A stretch of DNA of 64,000 bases, taken from Rhyacichthys aspro. Its lineage: Eukaryota; Chordata; Actinopteri; Gobiiformes; Rhyacichthyidae. The translations under genes were made by a program, and so were the position numbers. Location: the NCBI GenBank assembly GCA_036850595.1, contig CM072161.1, forward strand, positions 2,594,801 through 2,658,800, written 5' to 3'. Positions 1 to 12,200 of the stretch are shown one piece after another; position 1 is the stretch's first letter; each line of letters starts with the position of its first letter. The notes under the pieces were generated by a model that saw only the letters and a list, made by a program, of their open reading frames with translations, was not told the DNA's origin and ran no database searches.

Positions 1-724
1 TTTATATTGATATGTAAGGGGAAACATAAGAAGGGCATTGTACTGAACAGCAACACCACTTTTATTTTATTGAAAAAAACAAAACAAATTCACCACCTTA
101 TAATGGTCATTTTTGCATCGCCAGTATATGGATTCACTTTGTGACTCCTAGTGTGCCAGTCCCAATCCTGGATAAAAGGAGAAAATTGAGTCAGAAAGGG
201 CATCCTATGCTGAACTAAATCTGTGAACACTAGATGATTCCCCATCTTCTCCAACCAGTGATTCTCTGTTGACAAACCGTGAAGCCTAACAACCAATCAG
301 AGTCTTTCATATTAATTTATCCCTCATCATTATTTATTCAGTAATTTTAAAAAATGCTTCAAATTGTAAAAATTGTATGCTTCACAAAGTAAAACCGTCC
401 GAATATTTTTAAGCGCAAATCCTTCAATATTCTTCAAACTTGTGCATTTGTGAACACAAAGGTCAGGAGAGAGACCCCCCACGACATGTTTTTGTAGCTG
501 AAGCTGCTATCATCATCGACACCCCTCACAAGCCTGACTGTAATGTACCATACTGGGATTTTTAACACTTTAATATGAAAAAGATGCCCCTAAATCAACT
601 CTGTTTTGGATTTCCTTTAATTAACAATGTATTGTCCTTATTTTAGTTCAAAATATCTGAGCACATTTTATACCTGAATATGGTATTCATTGTGGTAACC
701 AAGCTTTTTTTTTTTTTCTCACAG
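1..724 (+). other. rsf1 intron (partial)
   Basis: No coding potential and no splice-flanked open stretch that I could defend. It ends in a strong polypyrimidine tract (T-run at about 706-718) and the acceptor used by the first rsf1 exon in the window. Confidence 0.6.
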
Positions 725-2236
725 CAGCTCGGAGGAGTTCGTAGTGACCGAAAACTCAGGCGAGAGTGAGCAGGACTCCAACGACAGCGAGAACAGCAGA
801 GGCAGCAGGCACAGGACATCCTCTCAGCCCCGACAGCCGCTCCGAAAGAGTCAACGCAAGAGACGAAGACCTAGAGGATACTCAGACGAGGAGGAGGATG
901 AGACTGATGATGACGACGACGAGGATGAAATCGGTACACTATCTTTCCATATTCTGCCTTTTCTCTATTTCACAAAGTGCCTGGTGACCCTGGCTTATTG
1001 TGAGGATCTGTGTGTGTGTGTGTGTGTCCAGCGACAGAAGGCTCAAGTGAGTACAGCAGCAGTGACCTGGACGTGAGCCGGCGGCGCTCTCGAAGGAGTC
1101 ACAAGAAGGAGGTCAATTACTGTGAGACGTCCGAGTCCGACGGCTCCCGAGCAGGAACCAACCGGGACAAAATGAAGCCCCGCCGCCGCCTCGACAGCTC
1201 TGACAGCAGCGGTCAGTCTTACACTTTTCACTCAAACTCCAGCAGGGATCCACAACATTTTTTCACCATGGACCGGTTAGATGCATGTCATTTTATCGCA
1301 GATTAGTGGGGGGGTGACAGACTCAAGTTAGATATTTCACATATTATGGAGTGCACAGTGGGTAGCATTCCTCACAGCAAGAAGGTCATTGGCTTGATTT
1401 TTCTCTGAGGAGTCTGCATGTCGTCCCCATGTTTCAGTGGGTTCTTTCAGGCATTCCCCCCACCATCCAAACACAAGCATGTATTGGTCAATTGATCCTA
1501 AAGTGCCCCTAGTGGATGAATGTGAGAGTGAATGGTTGTCTGTCAGTGACTGTCAGCCCTGGGATTAAATGTCCACTGTCCAGGGTGTACCCCACCTCTG
1601 GGATAGGCTCCCTCCCCATGTAACTTGTCTGAATATGTCTGTGTGTGTGCTGTGATCATGTAGCCTCTGTAGTAAATGCAGCTGTAGACAACTAATGGTG
1701 CCTTTTGTTGTGTTTCAGCGAGTTTCTCCAGAGACTCCTCTGAGGAGAGGAAGGAGCACAGGGTGAAGAGGAGAGACTCGTCTGAGGAAGACTCTCGGCA
1801 GAGACGCAGGCGGCTGGCACTAAAACGCAGAAGAGCTTCAGAGGACGACGACTCTGATGACGACTCAGATGAGTCTTCAGAGGAAGACCGACCCGTGCGG
1901 AAACGGGTAAACCGCATCGACTCGGACGATGATGAGGATGAACCGGAGGAGAAACCTAAGGAGAAGAAGGCAGCTGAGGAGGACAGCAGTGTAGCGACAA
2001 AGGGAACGAACCAGTCGAGCTACAGTCTGCCTCCCACTAACGGACAGAGTACAGTGAAGAGCGTGGACGGCGTGGTCCGACCCGCTCCCGCTACGCTCTC
2101 ACACATGGACTCTTCCAAACCAATGGCTCCCAATGGTCTAGGCTCACAGGAGGTGGCGGCGCAGGAGGAGGACGAGGACGACCTGTTAGGGGTCACAGAC
2201 CTGGTGGACTACGTCTGCAATAACGAAGACTTGTAA
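725..2236 (+). CDS. rsf1: RSF1 C-terminal exons (remodeling and spacing factor 1), 5' part outside the window
   Basis: Three coding exons, 725-933, 1032-1211 and 1719-2236, join in phase and end at a TAA stop (2234-2236). Together they encode the last ~300 residues. The first base of the first exon completes a codon begun in an exon outside the window. The protein is of very low complexity: Ser/Asp/Glu runs alternate with Arg/Lys runs, with phrases such as SSEEFVVTENS near the start and a final VTDLVDYVCNNEDL. I recognise this ending as the conserved RSF1 C-terminus. RSF1 (HBXAP) is the histone-binding partner of SNF2H/SMARCA5 in the nuclear RSF chromatin-remodelling complex; its PHD finger would be coded upstream of this window. 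The neighbour AQP11 agrees with vertebrate synteny. Splice sites seen are acag|C, G|gtacac, ccag|C, G|gtcagt and tcag|C. The acidic tract alone would not identify the gene; the terminal motif plus synteny does. Confidence 0.9.
1357..1605 (+). repeat. Diverged copy of a fish interspersed repeat with a tRNA-like head, in an rsf1 intron
   Basis: The segment begins with a degenerate tRNA-like head (GTGGGTAGCATTCCTCACAG, then CAAGAAGGTC). It continues with the body usual for this widespread fish family: a 'gcatgtcgtccccatg' type block, 'cctaaagtgcccctag', and a tail reading like 'gggataggctcc'. It shares the CACAGCAAGAAGGTC block with the copy at 24149-24365, where it is on the opposite strand. 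Family membership is from general familiarity, not a database search. Confidence 0.55.
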
Positions 2237-4750
2237 AAACACAGTGTACCTGACTTTTGTGCTATTGTATTTTTATATGGCTTAACTTTATTGGAACCCC
2301 CTCCCTCACTACACCAGTGGTCTTTTACCTCTGTGTCGTCTGCAGCTCCATCACAGCCCCTCAGCCCTGTGACACTGCCACAGTCCACACAAACACAGCC
2401 CAAATCAGGGTTTTGATTTTAGCCAACTCCAGCTCTGCGTATGTGTGAAAAAACAAGAGTATGGAATATATTTATATTTCTAGACTATTGTTCCTGTTCT
2501 TTTGTCTAAAGTATACAGTTCTCAAGTTCTAATAATAAACTAATAATCACTAAGTTAACTGTTTTCTTCATAGAAATGAACATTTATTTTCTTGTAAAGT
2601 TTTTATCCCCATTTAAACATTATTATGATTCCAACCTGGAGAAACCTGGAAAGTTATTAAAATTTAGCAATAGAAATGTGTGTGTAGTTCAGGTCATATG
2701 AGGTCATACTTTCTCTTAAATGCATACAATTATGAACATGCATTCATTCTCAATACTGTAGTATGTGAGAAACAAAGCAGGTTTATGTTTTATTAAAGTA
2801 ACTTTGAAACAAGAAATGAATAGCTATTGGTTGAAATTACAGCAAGGCCAGTGGCTAAATTTGTCTGAATTTTATTCCATGCTAAAAAAATATAATATTA
2901 CTGGTGGGTAATCAGTGTTAATTCACTTAGAACACCTTGGCCCCATGACTTATCAAGTTTGAAAGAAAAAACTCTCAGAAGGTGGTTTGATATATGACCT
3001 GGACTTGCAGGGTTTTGGATGCTCATTCCATTTAGATTTAGACTAAACCGTTGTAATGTGTGAAAGAGATGGTTCTAATGGTTGTAGATGTCTATCAGTG
3101 TGACATCATTCTGAAGAGCAGCAGTAACCAGACAAGTTTCATCCAACACTCAACAAATCTCAACCCTAGAGAAAATGAAATATCTGCTCAAATATTTGTT
3201 ACATAGAACTTTTTTTTAGTTTCACAGAAAAGAAAGCTGTTAATTGGGTATAGTAATGTTTTATATAGATTCTATCACTATTCCCCAACTGACCTGTTTT
3301 TATTTACAATGCAGTAAAGCCAGTACTTTGGAAACCAACCAAAATAAGCTGATATAACAGTATGTCTTTTTGTAACATATAAAAACAGATGATCATTTTT
3401 GGTTTTATGTGTGTCAAATCATTTTATCCCCTGTCTCAGTTTGACCAGAGATTGTTCTTGCTGCATCTCTCCAAACAAAGCCCACACTAACATTTACAGC
3501 TACCACATAAAACTTATTGAGAACCATCACTTTTTAAACCAGTATTCCCTTCCACCGTGTGACACATAAAGCAACATATGAATATCTATAACCCAGCGAC
3601 CAATCCTCCTTTGTCTACCCTTCCCATACCATAGACTAGTTTTTTTTTTTTTTTTTTGTATATTGTAAACATCTCTAATATTTGAACTGCCATCAGTATC
3701 AGTGGTGAGCTCCTGAGTTTGTGGAACTAAACCCGAAAGATTTAGCCTCGTCTTTGTTTTTTTTTAATAATAGTGTATTTTTTGTAAACTTTGTGTTGTC
3801 ATGAAATGTAAAGTGTCTTATTTTCTGTACATTGTGTAGAAGCAAACATGGTTTTTATGAACTAAAATAACACTCGGCTCCACTTTTTCTTTCTCCATTT
3901 TCTATCAAGCTGCATTCTGTTTTTGTTTTGTTTTTTTTCAATTATAAAGTTATTGTATGGAATAGTTTTTTTGTTTTTGTTTTGAAATTGCAAACCAATG
4001 ACTTCTCTGACCTCTGCTGGAGCCAGACTGTGTGTATATCTGTAGTTATTATTATCTGTAATATATTTAGAGACATTTTTAATCATGGAAAAATATAAGG
4101 GGCAATTCTTTGGGATTGCATGAGTTTCTAATGGTCACTTTTTTTGTAGGGAAATAATCGCGACACAGGTTTTTTGTAACAAAATGGCGGCATGTTTGAT
4201 GGTTGTGACTTTGCATTATTCAAGGCATGTCAGAGCTCAGAAAGTGGGGTTCTTCGTTGCTGGAAATTTAATTTTTAATATGTAAAAAATTCGTCTAAGC
4301 ATGGTTTTCGAGGATAAACCACTCTATTAATAACATTTAGCCATTTCGATAATAAAACTAGTTATTTATCTGAGAATAGAGCAAATCCCATTTTGAAGAT
4401 TATTGTTATTGGGTTGATTCTGTATTTAACAATGTTCTCCGCTGGAAAAAAACAAAAAAACAGGAGAATGTCTGTCTGTATCAGAGGTTATGTAATAACC
4501 AGTAGCAGGACGTGTACTGGAGCGTTCACAGAGCAGCTGTGTCCAGAGGCAAAGGTTTGGATGCTGTGCCAATGACTGAAGTGTCCCAGAGTATTTACCT
4601 CATGAAGCGCCGGAGGAGGGCCCTGTCCACCGTGTGTAGACCCCAGTAGAGCAGTTCTTTGTGTCATGTCTGCTCCTCACATTTTTGTTAACTGTTTTTC
4701 CTATGAATTTGATCTTGTACATTTGTCATAATAAACTGGGTTTAAGACTC
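2237..4750 (+). other. rsf1: RSF1 3' untranslated region with several polyadenylation signals
   Basis: About 2.5 kb of AT-rich sequence without a convincing coding frame follows the rsf1 stop. AATAAA hexamers lie at 2534-2539, 4351-4356 and 4730-4735. The last is followed by AT-rich sequence and is my choice for the distal end, so short and long 3' UTR isoforms are possible. Extent beyond the first signal is inferred; I see no other gene here. Confidence 0.55.
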
Positions 4751-7700
4751 ATATATATTCCACGTTATGTTATTTACTCTTTATTTATGAAGCCTTTTAT
4801 GCATTGTGTAAAATGTTTTTGTCTGCAGCTGAACAAAATGGAATACTTAACTAAACTAGGCTTTCACTTTCTTTGCAATTGTCCATCTAAGAAAAATAGA
4901 CATGAAGCTTTTATAATGAATTAAAGAAAAGTTACATTTTTGTCTGTTTCTATAACTGCCCAGAAAGGACAAAATTGAGCACTGCTGAAAAAGAAACACA
5001 AATTAAAGTAAATAAATATATTGCAATGTAATATATATATATCTCCATTTGGGCTGACCATGCTACATTTAGCACAGCAGTATCGTCCAGCTGGTGCCTC
5101 TCATAAACACAGTGGGAACATGTGATTGTACTGACTGTACTATACTGCTGTGTCAGGTGTGGAGGGGGCTTGGCATTTCTCACACAGCACTGAAGGTCGC
5201 AGAAGTTGAGTTAAGAAACATGTCCCAGGAGAGGCCACAGTACAAGATCATCCAATGGAATGGTGTTACAATAAAAGAGCCAGATTAGAGTGCAACAGTG
5301 AATATGTTTGTAATTTAAGGTGTAAAAAGAAAGAGCTGCTTGAATGACAACAAACATCAACATCCATATGGCTAATGAGAGGTTCTGGAGTCACCCCACA
5401 GTGTCATAATTGTGTAATATCTATTTTGTTCTAAAAGTTAAAAGACACTTGTGACAGTGACTTGTTCCTCTGAGCCAGAGAAGCACACCACTTTGTTTAT
5501 CATGACCACAAAAGCTTGGTCTAATCACTAATAATAACAGCATAAGCAAGCTTTAAGCTCCAGATCCTGGACAAGGCCTGGAGCCAGGATTCAAAAATCT
5601 ACCAGAGCATGTAAAACAAATCATTTACAGCCATAAAGTCTGCAGATAACACATGCTACACAGTAATCACTCACACATAAAGACATCTGCTTTTTAAGTT
5701 TGGACTTAAAAGCTTCACAAGAATTAATAAGTAAAAACTAACAACCTTACCTTTTAAAGATATAACCAGCATAAGTCTCAGCTAATAGGTTGTAGCTATT
5801 ATTTGGCCTGAACAGCCTTTACAGCTGAATCAGAAGGTCCTGGTTTGATGAGGCCTACTGGACAACCTCATCTACAAAAGGCACAGGTGAGATGTGGTTC
5901 CAGGTTGCTGCTACAAATTCTTTTCATAAAAATAATGATTTGGTGACAAGGGGCAGCTGGGTGGGTATAGAGCTCGTCCATTACTCCATGACTCAGAACA
6001 AAACTGCATTGTTCCAAGGTTCCCAGGGAGGCTCAGGAGGATGATCTCTGTAATTTGTACATACCCTCCAGTCCATCTTAGTGTCTGCCACTCCAGAGGT
6101 ACAGCCTGAGACCTCCTTGTAATGTTGCAGACGCGTGTCAGCCAAGACAGCCCAACAAAACCAATGCAATACAACCTCAATGACTTCATCTACAACACAC
6201 TACCAGGTGGTGATCAGTGGACAGCTCAGCCCCGCTCTTCACCAGAGTGTTCAAGATACACGGAGCACCTTCCAGCAGCCTTTCCAGAGACTCAAAGGTG
6301 CGGGGAAGTGACCCTCCCTCATAGAGAGCTTTTACAGATAGAGACAAAAAAACATTCTCATTCTAGACACCTACAAGACTATGCAGTAATGGGTAATTCA
6401 GTTTTTTATGCTGCAGTCTGCTGGGGGCAGTCTCAGAAAAAGATGTAAGGCACCTAAATAAACTAAGCAACAGACACACAACAGGACAGATGCTATACTG
6501 AATAACATGGACCATCCCGAGCATTGGGTTTTTGAACAACAGAAGTAGCTGGTTGACATCTGAGATCAGTGGGCTGCACGACTGTACAATCAGTCTATGG
6601 AGGATGAAGCCTGAACAACCTATTTAAAGAAGAAACATAAAAATTCCCCTTGGGGATTAATAAAGATATTTTGAAGTGAATTTTGAAATAGGGCTACAGG
6701 GCTATACAGTTACCACACCTGGACCAGTCCAACCAGACTGCTCCTAGCACTGGCATACACCCCCCCTACTTACCACTTCAAGGCCTGTTTATACGGGTCT
6801 GAAGGTTCTCTTACCGTCTGCAGATCTGCTTTAAATGAACCAACTAGAGTATTTTTGACCGGGCTGAGATGAGCACACAGCAGCTGTTCTGTGCTTGCCC
6901 ACTTAGAGATTTAAGCAGATTATGTTTTTGTCACATCCTCAGTTGCCAAGACAAGCTCTCAGTATTTCTAATCTTTTGTACAGCCATCCTAAACCTCCTT
7001 TAATGACAACCCAGTGTATACAGTATCCAAGAATGACATATTTTTCCAAGAATGTCTTTTATTCAAGTATTCCTTATTGGCTATTTCAAATGTAATTAGA
7101 TGAAACTAAACAAGATCTGTAATAACAGTTCTTTGCTTTCATATTAAATACAAGGCATCATGAATTTGTGAAATATACAGTTAATGACATTACAAAAGCA
7201 AGGGTCATTGTTACCTGAGGTATGAATGTTAAAATGGGCTCAGAGGAAAATAGCTGGTGTAAGTTTCACAGAAATGAAAACTCTGAAAACCATGCTTTCA
7301 GACACAATACATTCAAATATACAGGCTAATATAACTTCATATCTTTGGTCACTCATATGATTAGTGTTTACTCGTGCTGTACTTCTTTGACTCTCAAAAC
7401 TAAAGGTGTTTTTAACTAATGAGGAGCGCGATGACGCAAAACTGCTTGCAAATAGTGGTGTGCAAGGCTGGCATACAGACAGATAGAGATAGAGATATCG
7501 ATTCCCTTCAAAGGTGAACCTCTGGGAACAACATCTGGAAAGTGGTACCGAATTGGCACGAGGTTAACACTGCTGTTCTGTGTGACACAACAGGTAGACA
7601 TTTTAGGGAAAGTAGTCATTTTATTCTCCACTGATTGCCTTGAATGGGTGAGAAACCCCTAAAGCTCAGCAGCAGTTTTTTGGCAAGGATATGACTTGCA

Positions 7701-9200
7701 CTGAGAGAAGACTGTGGTTTAAAATTAAGCTTTGTAGATCTATCTTTGGACAGTTTTTGGTTGACTTCTACCAAGGAGTTCTCCATTCTGACAAACAAAG
7801 CTGCTCCCATTTTCTAAAACCACTGCTTTTTAACTCTGAGAATGTTTTTGACACATCAATACAACAATTTATCACAAATAAAAGATATATTAAGTCCTAT
7901 GTGAGTTTGGAGCAGTACAATGACTTTAAGTGAAATAGTGTTGCTTTAATACAGACTTTTGTAAGGCTCAGTTCAGAATATGTGCAAAGCTGCTAACACT
8001 CGGAGCTAAAGCATACTTTGTGCTTGACCATTGACGCTGGGACAGGTGAGCTCCATAAAAGTGAAATGTGACTCAACGGCCATGTTGGAAATGTCCTCTT
8101 GTGCTGTGCTTGTGTTGCAATAAAGTTATCGGCTTCCATGTAACAGAAATGACTCTTTACCCTAAAAATAATTGTCAAATCAGACTACAAAATTCTTAGT
8201 ATCAACCTGGTTTAGCCACAGTTTGGTCCTAAATTTGGCTCATGTTTAGCCCTGGTTTTAGCTGGATTGTTCCTGATTTAGCCCAGGTTTTGCTCAGTGG
8301 AACTTACTCCAGAGCCTTGTGCTTGTCTATATAATTTGAACTTAATTAAACTTGCAATAAATGAAAGGTTTAACAGTTACCACATATTAAGTTTTCCCAA
8401 TGCCATGCAGTCATAATTTATAGTCTGAAAACATGACATTCATCTGGTAATTTGCCGAGGGAATATTACAGCTTCTCAATTTTGCTTTGTGCTTTTAGGA
8501 ATAGGGAATGATGATTGTCTGGTGGTAAAGCTTAATGATATATTGCTCTTGAAATAATAAAATAAGGATGAAAATGTGATATTCATATTGCAAAGGCTTT
8601 GATCATTCTGGTTGTAATGAAACCACATATATCGTTCAGGTCTTCCTACAACCAATTTTCACAGCTAGTCTAAGACTAAAGAGAACTGATAATTCACAGT
8701 CGGGGGTTCACTGACCACTATAGGTTATTTACTTCTTCATGATTAAAAGTATTGAGCTATTAACAGAGCGTGTTGGCTAATCACAGATGCTCATGTCTTG
8801 TACTGTTTACACCTAACCACTTCTTCAGGTGTGATGGAGTTAGTGCTGTAAGTTGTGCAGCGTTGAGGAGAACACTGCCCTATTGTTAAGCAAAGCTTTC
8901 ATATTGCATTTATATATAAATAGATATTGCTTAATTATGTAAAATCTATTGCTGTTGTAATCTAAATGTACTAACTGTGGAATAAATAAATAATCTTATC
9001 TCACTCTATAAATGTGAGTGAATGTACTTCCTGTGTTAGTGTCTCTTTAACACTGTTCATCATTGATTACTTTTCTATCCATACGCAGTGACTGATCCAC
9101 TGATCAATCCCTGCAGCAGACTCTGACCAAAGTCCATTACAGCTCACACATATCTGTGCGTCCTTCATCTCACAGTGTCCCAGTTGTGCTTTATCTGCTG
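4751..9200. other. Intergenic spacer between convergent rsf1 and aqp11
   Basis: About 4.4 kb of AT-rich DNA. I found no coding exon. It holds a Rex3-like LINE fragment (about 5880-6300) and a retroelement-type 3' tail near 6640-6690 ('ccccttggggattaataaag'). An AATAAATAAATAA stretch lies near 8980. Part of the right-hand end is likely the aqp11 3' UTR, but I could not place its polyadenylation signal with confidence. Confidence 0.5.
5880..6300 (-). mobile_element. Rex3-like non-LTR retrotransposon fragment (reverse transcriptase piece)
   Basis: On the minus strand, 5911-6189 translates with the phrase VGLSWLTRVCN, then VPLEWQT and LLSLPG. These are hallmark pieces of the Rex3 reverse transcriptase of fish. 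The normal spacing between VPLEWQT and LLSLPG is lost, so the copy has internal deletions. It is a dead fragment. A second fragment of the same region lies at 31420-31610. Confidence 0.7.
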
Positions 9201-12200
9201 TTACTGTGTCTTCTGCTTGTGGACGTCCATGCCAATGGAGCTCTGCCCACACAGGAATGGCATGATAATCTCAAAAAGCAGATTGCAGCTGGCCACACCT
9301 GGAACAGACAGAACAGAACACAGGTCACTGAGGCCGACAAGAGAGAATGAGGAAACACTGACAGTTTATACACAAGTCCCTTTACACAGTGATTAAATAC
9401 AAATTCTACATTTATAATTGCAGTAATGGTAAATAAACCTACTCAAGAAAAAAAACAAAAAACCCCCAGCTCTTTCCAGTTTTAAACATTCATTGTTGCA
9501 CTGATCTCACTTTGTGAATTAAAACATAGCATTTTTTTTGTACTGTGTATTGCATTAAAGCTGAGAATAAACCTGAAACAGTATATTGTTCAATGCAGTA
9601 GTATTTTACAGATGTATCGCCAGCCTCACACATCACTACAAACAGGACAGATCAAATTCTTCATATTTATTATTCACAACACATCCAAGTATTTATATGT
9701 CTTATATAGAAACACATCTTGTGTTGCTCTTGTGTCGTCACTGTTTCTGTAGCAGACACTACTCTTCTGTCACAAAGTGGAACCACGAGCCTTCTTCAGG
9801 AGAAACTGACCAAAGCTGAGCTGTACTGAGCCGATCAGTGCCGTACCACTCCAGTCAGACTAAGGCTAAGTTAAACCTTAATGTTAAGATGCCATGAACA
9901 GAACATTCTTGTCAAATGACAAGACAAGAGCAGAAATAATGCATTTAAACAAGAGAGGCATTTGAACAACAACAATAGTTTAATACCTTTATACAATATT
10001 TTTTGTCTGATACTATCCCAGACCCAGATAACATATATACACCAATCAGGCATAACATTATGACCACCTGCCTAATATTGTGTTGGCCCCTCTTTTACTC
10101 CAAAACAGACATAGTGTATATAATTATGTATAGGCATGTTTTCATTACTTTTCATACAGATTACTATGTACTATGTAGATTACTATTTCTTTGGAGACTG
10201 CCTTTTAGACTGTTTGTAAAACATAAATGTCAGAAAAAAGGACAATTATGTTCAGCTATTTAAGCTATTGAACCATGAATGCCATTATGTGGTAAAAAAA
10301 AAAGGTTATAGTAGTTTCGTGTACTATGACATTACGCAATAGAACAGCAAAGTAAATAGAATCTTTTTTTACCCAGAATTGGTCCGAGCCAGTAGACAAA
10401 CAGGTACTGCAGGTAGGAGTGTCCGCTGCAGGGGAACTGCATAGACAGGGCCAGGATGGGGTTATGCACAGCTCCAGAAATGGCACCACCTGAATCCAGG
10501 AGGAAAAGTGAGGACAGAATATCAAACATTTGTTTTCTACAACAAGGCCACTGTGTCTTTGGGCTGTCAAACAAATTTCACATTTCATTCCTTTTTTTTA
10601 AAAAAATTTGTAGATATTACATGAATTCTGTTGCACAAGAAGCCCACTAGTGTGGGCACTAACCTAGAAGTGCCAGGTGTCATTTACCCCTGTATTCAAG
10701 CCCCCACCCTCTCACAGAATGTCATATACAGTCAGGGAATCATGAGCTTACATGCAATATGAACAAAGTCATCTTAGCCCTATTACATCTATGGAATGCA
10801 ATGCACATTCTGCTATTTACTATATTTGTGATGGAGAATTTTTGGTTTCCTTTAAAAACAATTCAACTTCCTGCCTTAAAGTTGTCATGTAAACTGGTGG
10901 AGCCAGTTAGTACTCTGTAAGAGATAGTGCATGCGTGACATGGAATGCCCGACCAGGTCTTAATAATGCACAGATAACACGACTTTAAGCCTTACCTCAA
11001 CTGAGTCAACGTCTTTACTTATTAGTGTTGCATGGTTACCATATTGACTGTATATAAAGTCCAGCTGGTTTTAGCCTGTACAGCCATACCCAAACAAGTC
11101 TCAAGTGAAATGGTTCTACAATTCCTTACTTTTACAACCATTTTCCTTCAGCGGAAATCCTGTTGGACCAGTGGATTTTAACCACTAATTTAACAGGATG
11201 GCTACTATGCAAGGTTTCATTTCTCTGATGAATTCAGCTGTATGCCAACTGAAATGCATCCAGAGACAGTTCATTCTTGCGTCTTCTACATCACCTACCA
11301 GGTCAGTATGTGCTCACTTTGTACATGTGACCATTGCCAGGAGGTGTAAAAACTGTTTTTAACAACTGTCTTTAACATCAGCTTGCCCTGATTAATGCCT
11401 AAAGGCTGAGGTGCATTGACAATTTTAAACAAATAGCCATGATCTTGCACACTTTTTGAGATAACTAAAGTTTATTCTGGCTGGTTAGAACTGCCCCTGG
11501 ATATCCAACACACAGACACTAGAGACCAGGCTCACTCTTTGTATTAAACATTTAAAAAAATAAAATAAAAAAATAAAATAGCTGACCAGGCTAAACAGGT
11601 TTGGCAATGTAGTCTTTGTATATACAGCATGTTTTGATAAAAAAAATATAGCAAAAAAAATCAGAGCATAAGTCACTCTAGGATTATGGATTATTAAATG
11701 CCCTAGTTTCTGTCCCCTTACAAACAGCCAAACATGGATTAACAACATCTTTTAAAGTAAAGGCAAATAAGGCTTATGTCCACATTTAGCCTTACTGATA
11801 CTGACATTTTAACTGTGCCTGGTTGTCACAGTTTACAGTTGGTCCTTCTTGTTCCTTCACCTGTATGTCTCTTGTCTCCTCCATCCTTAGAGCTCAGATG
11901 AGTTTGACTAAATCGATACAGACAGTTGCACACTGAACACATTATAGAAATATGGCTATGCTTCCACAGATGTTTATAAAGGCATGTACTGCGTAACTAC
12001 AAAAGTAACATGCAACAGCAACGTCTCTGCCATGTTATCTGTGTAAGAATGTGTATGATCCATTAGGCCAGAACCACATTAGAGCCTAACTATTATCAGT
12101 TCTATCAGAGATGAGTTTGTTGTGCACTGTGAAATGAATCTGTTATATCTGTTATATGTACATACAACAGGCTTGGAAAAAGAATGGCATTTACATCTAC

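Noticed and set aside
7550..7563. GAATTGGCACGAGG, very like an EcoRI cDNA-library adaptor lacking one base
   Set aside because: The flanks look like ordinary genomic sequence with no vector or cDNA around it. A chance match of about 13 bases is the simplest view.
9156..9350. Plus-strand open frame with a signal-peptide-like start (VLYLLLLCLLLVDVHANG)
   Set aside because: It is antisense to aqp11 exon 3 (9298-9201), whose phase, splice site and C-terminal similarity are much better evidence. No clear ATG or upstream exon supports the plus-strand reading.
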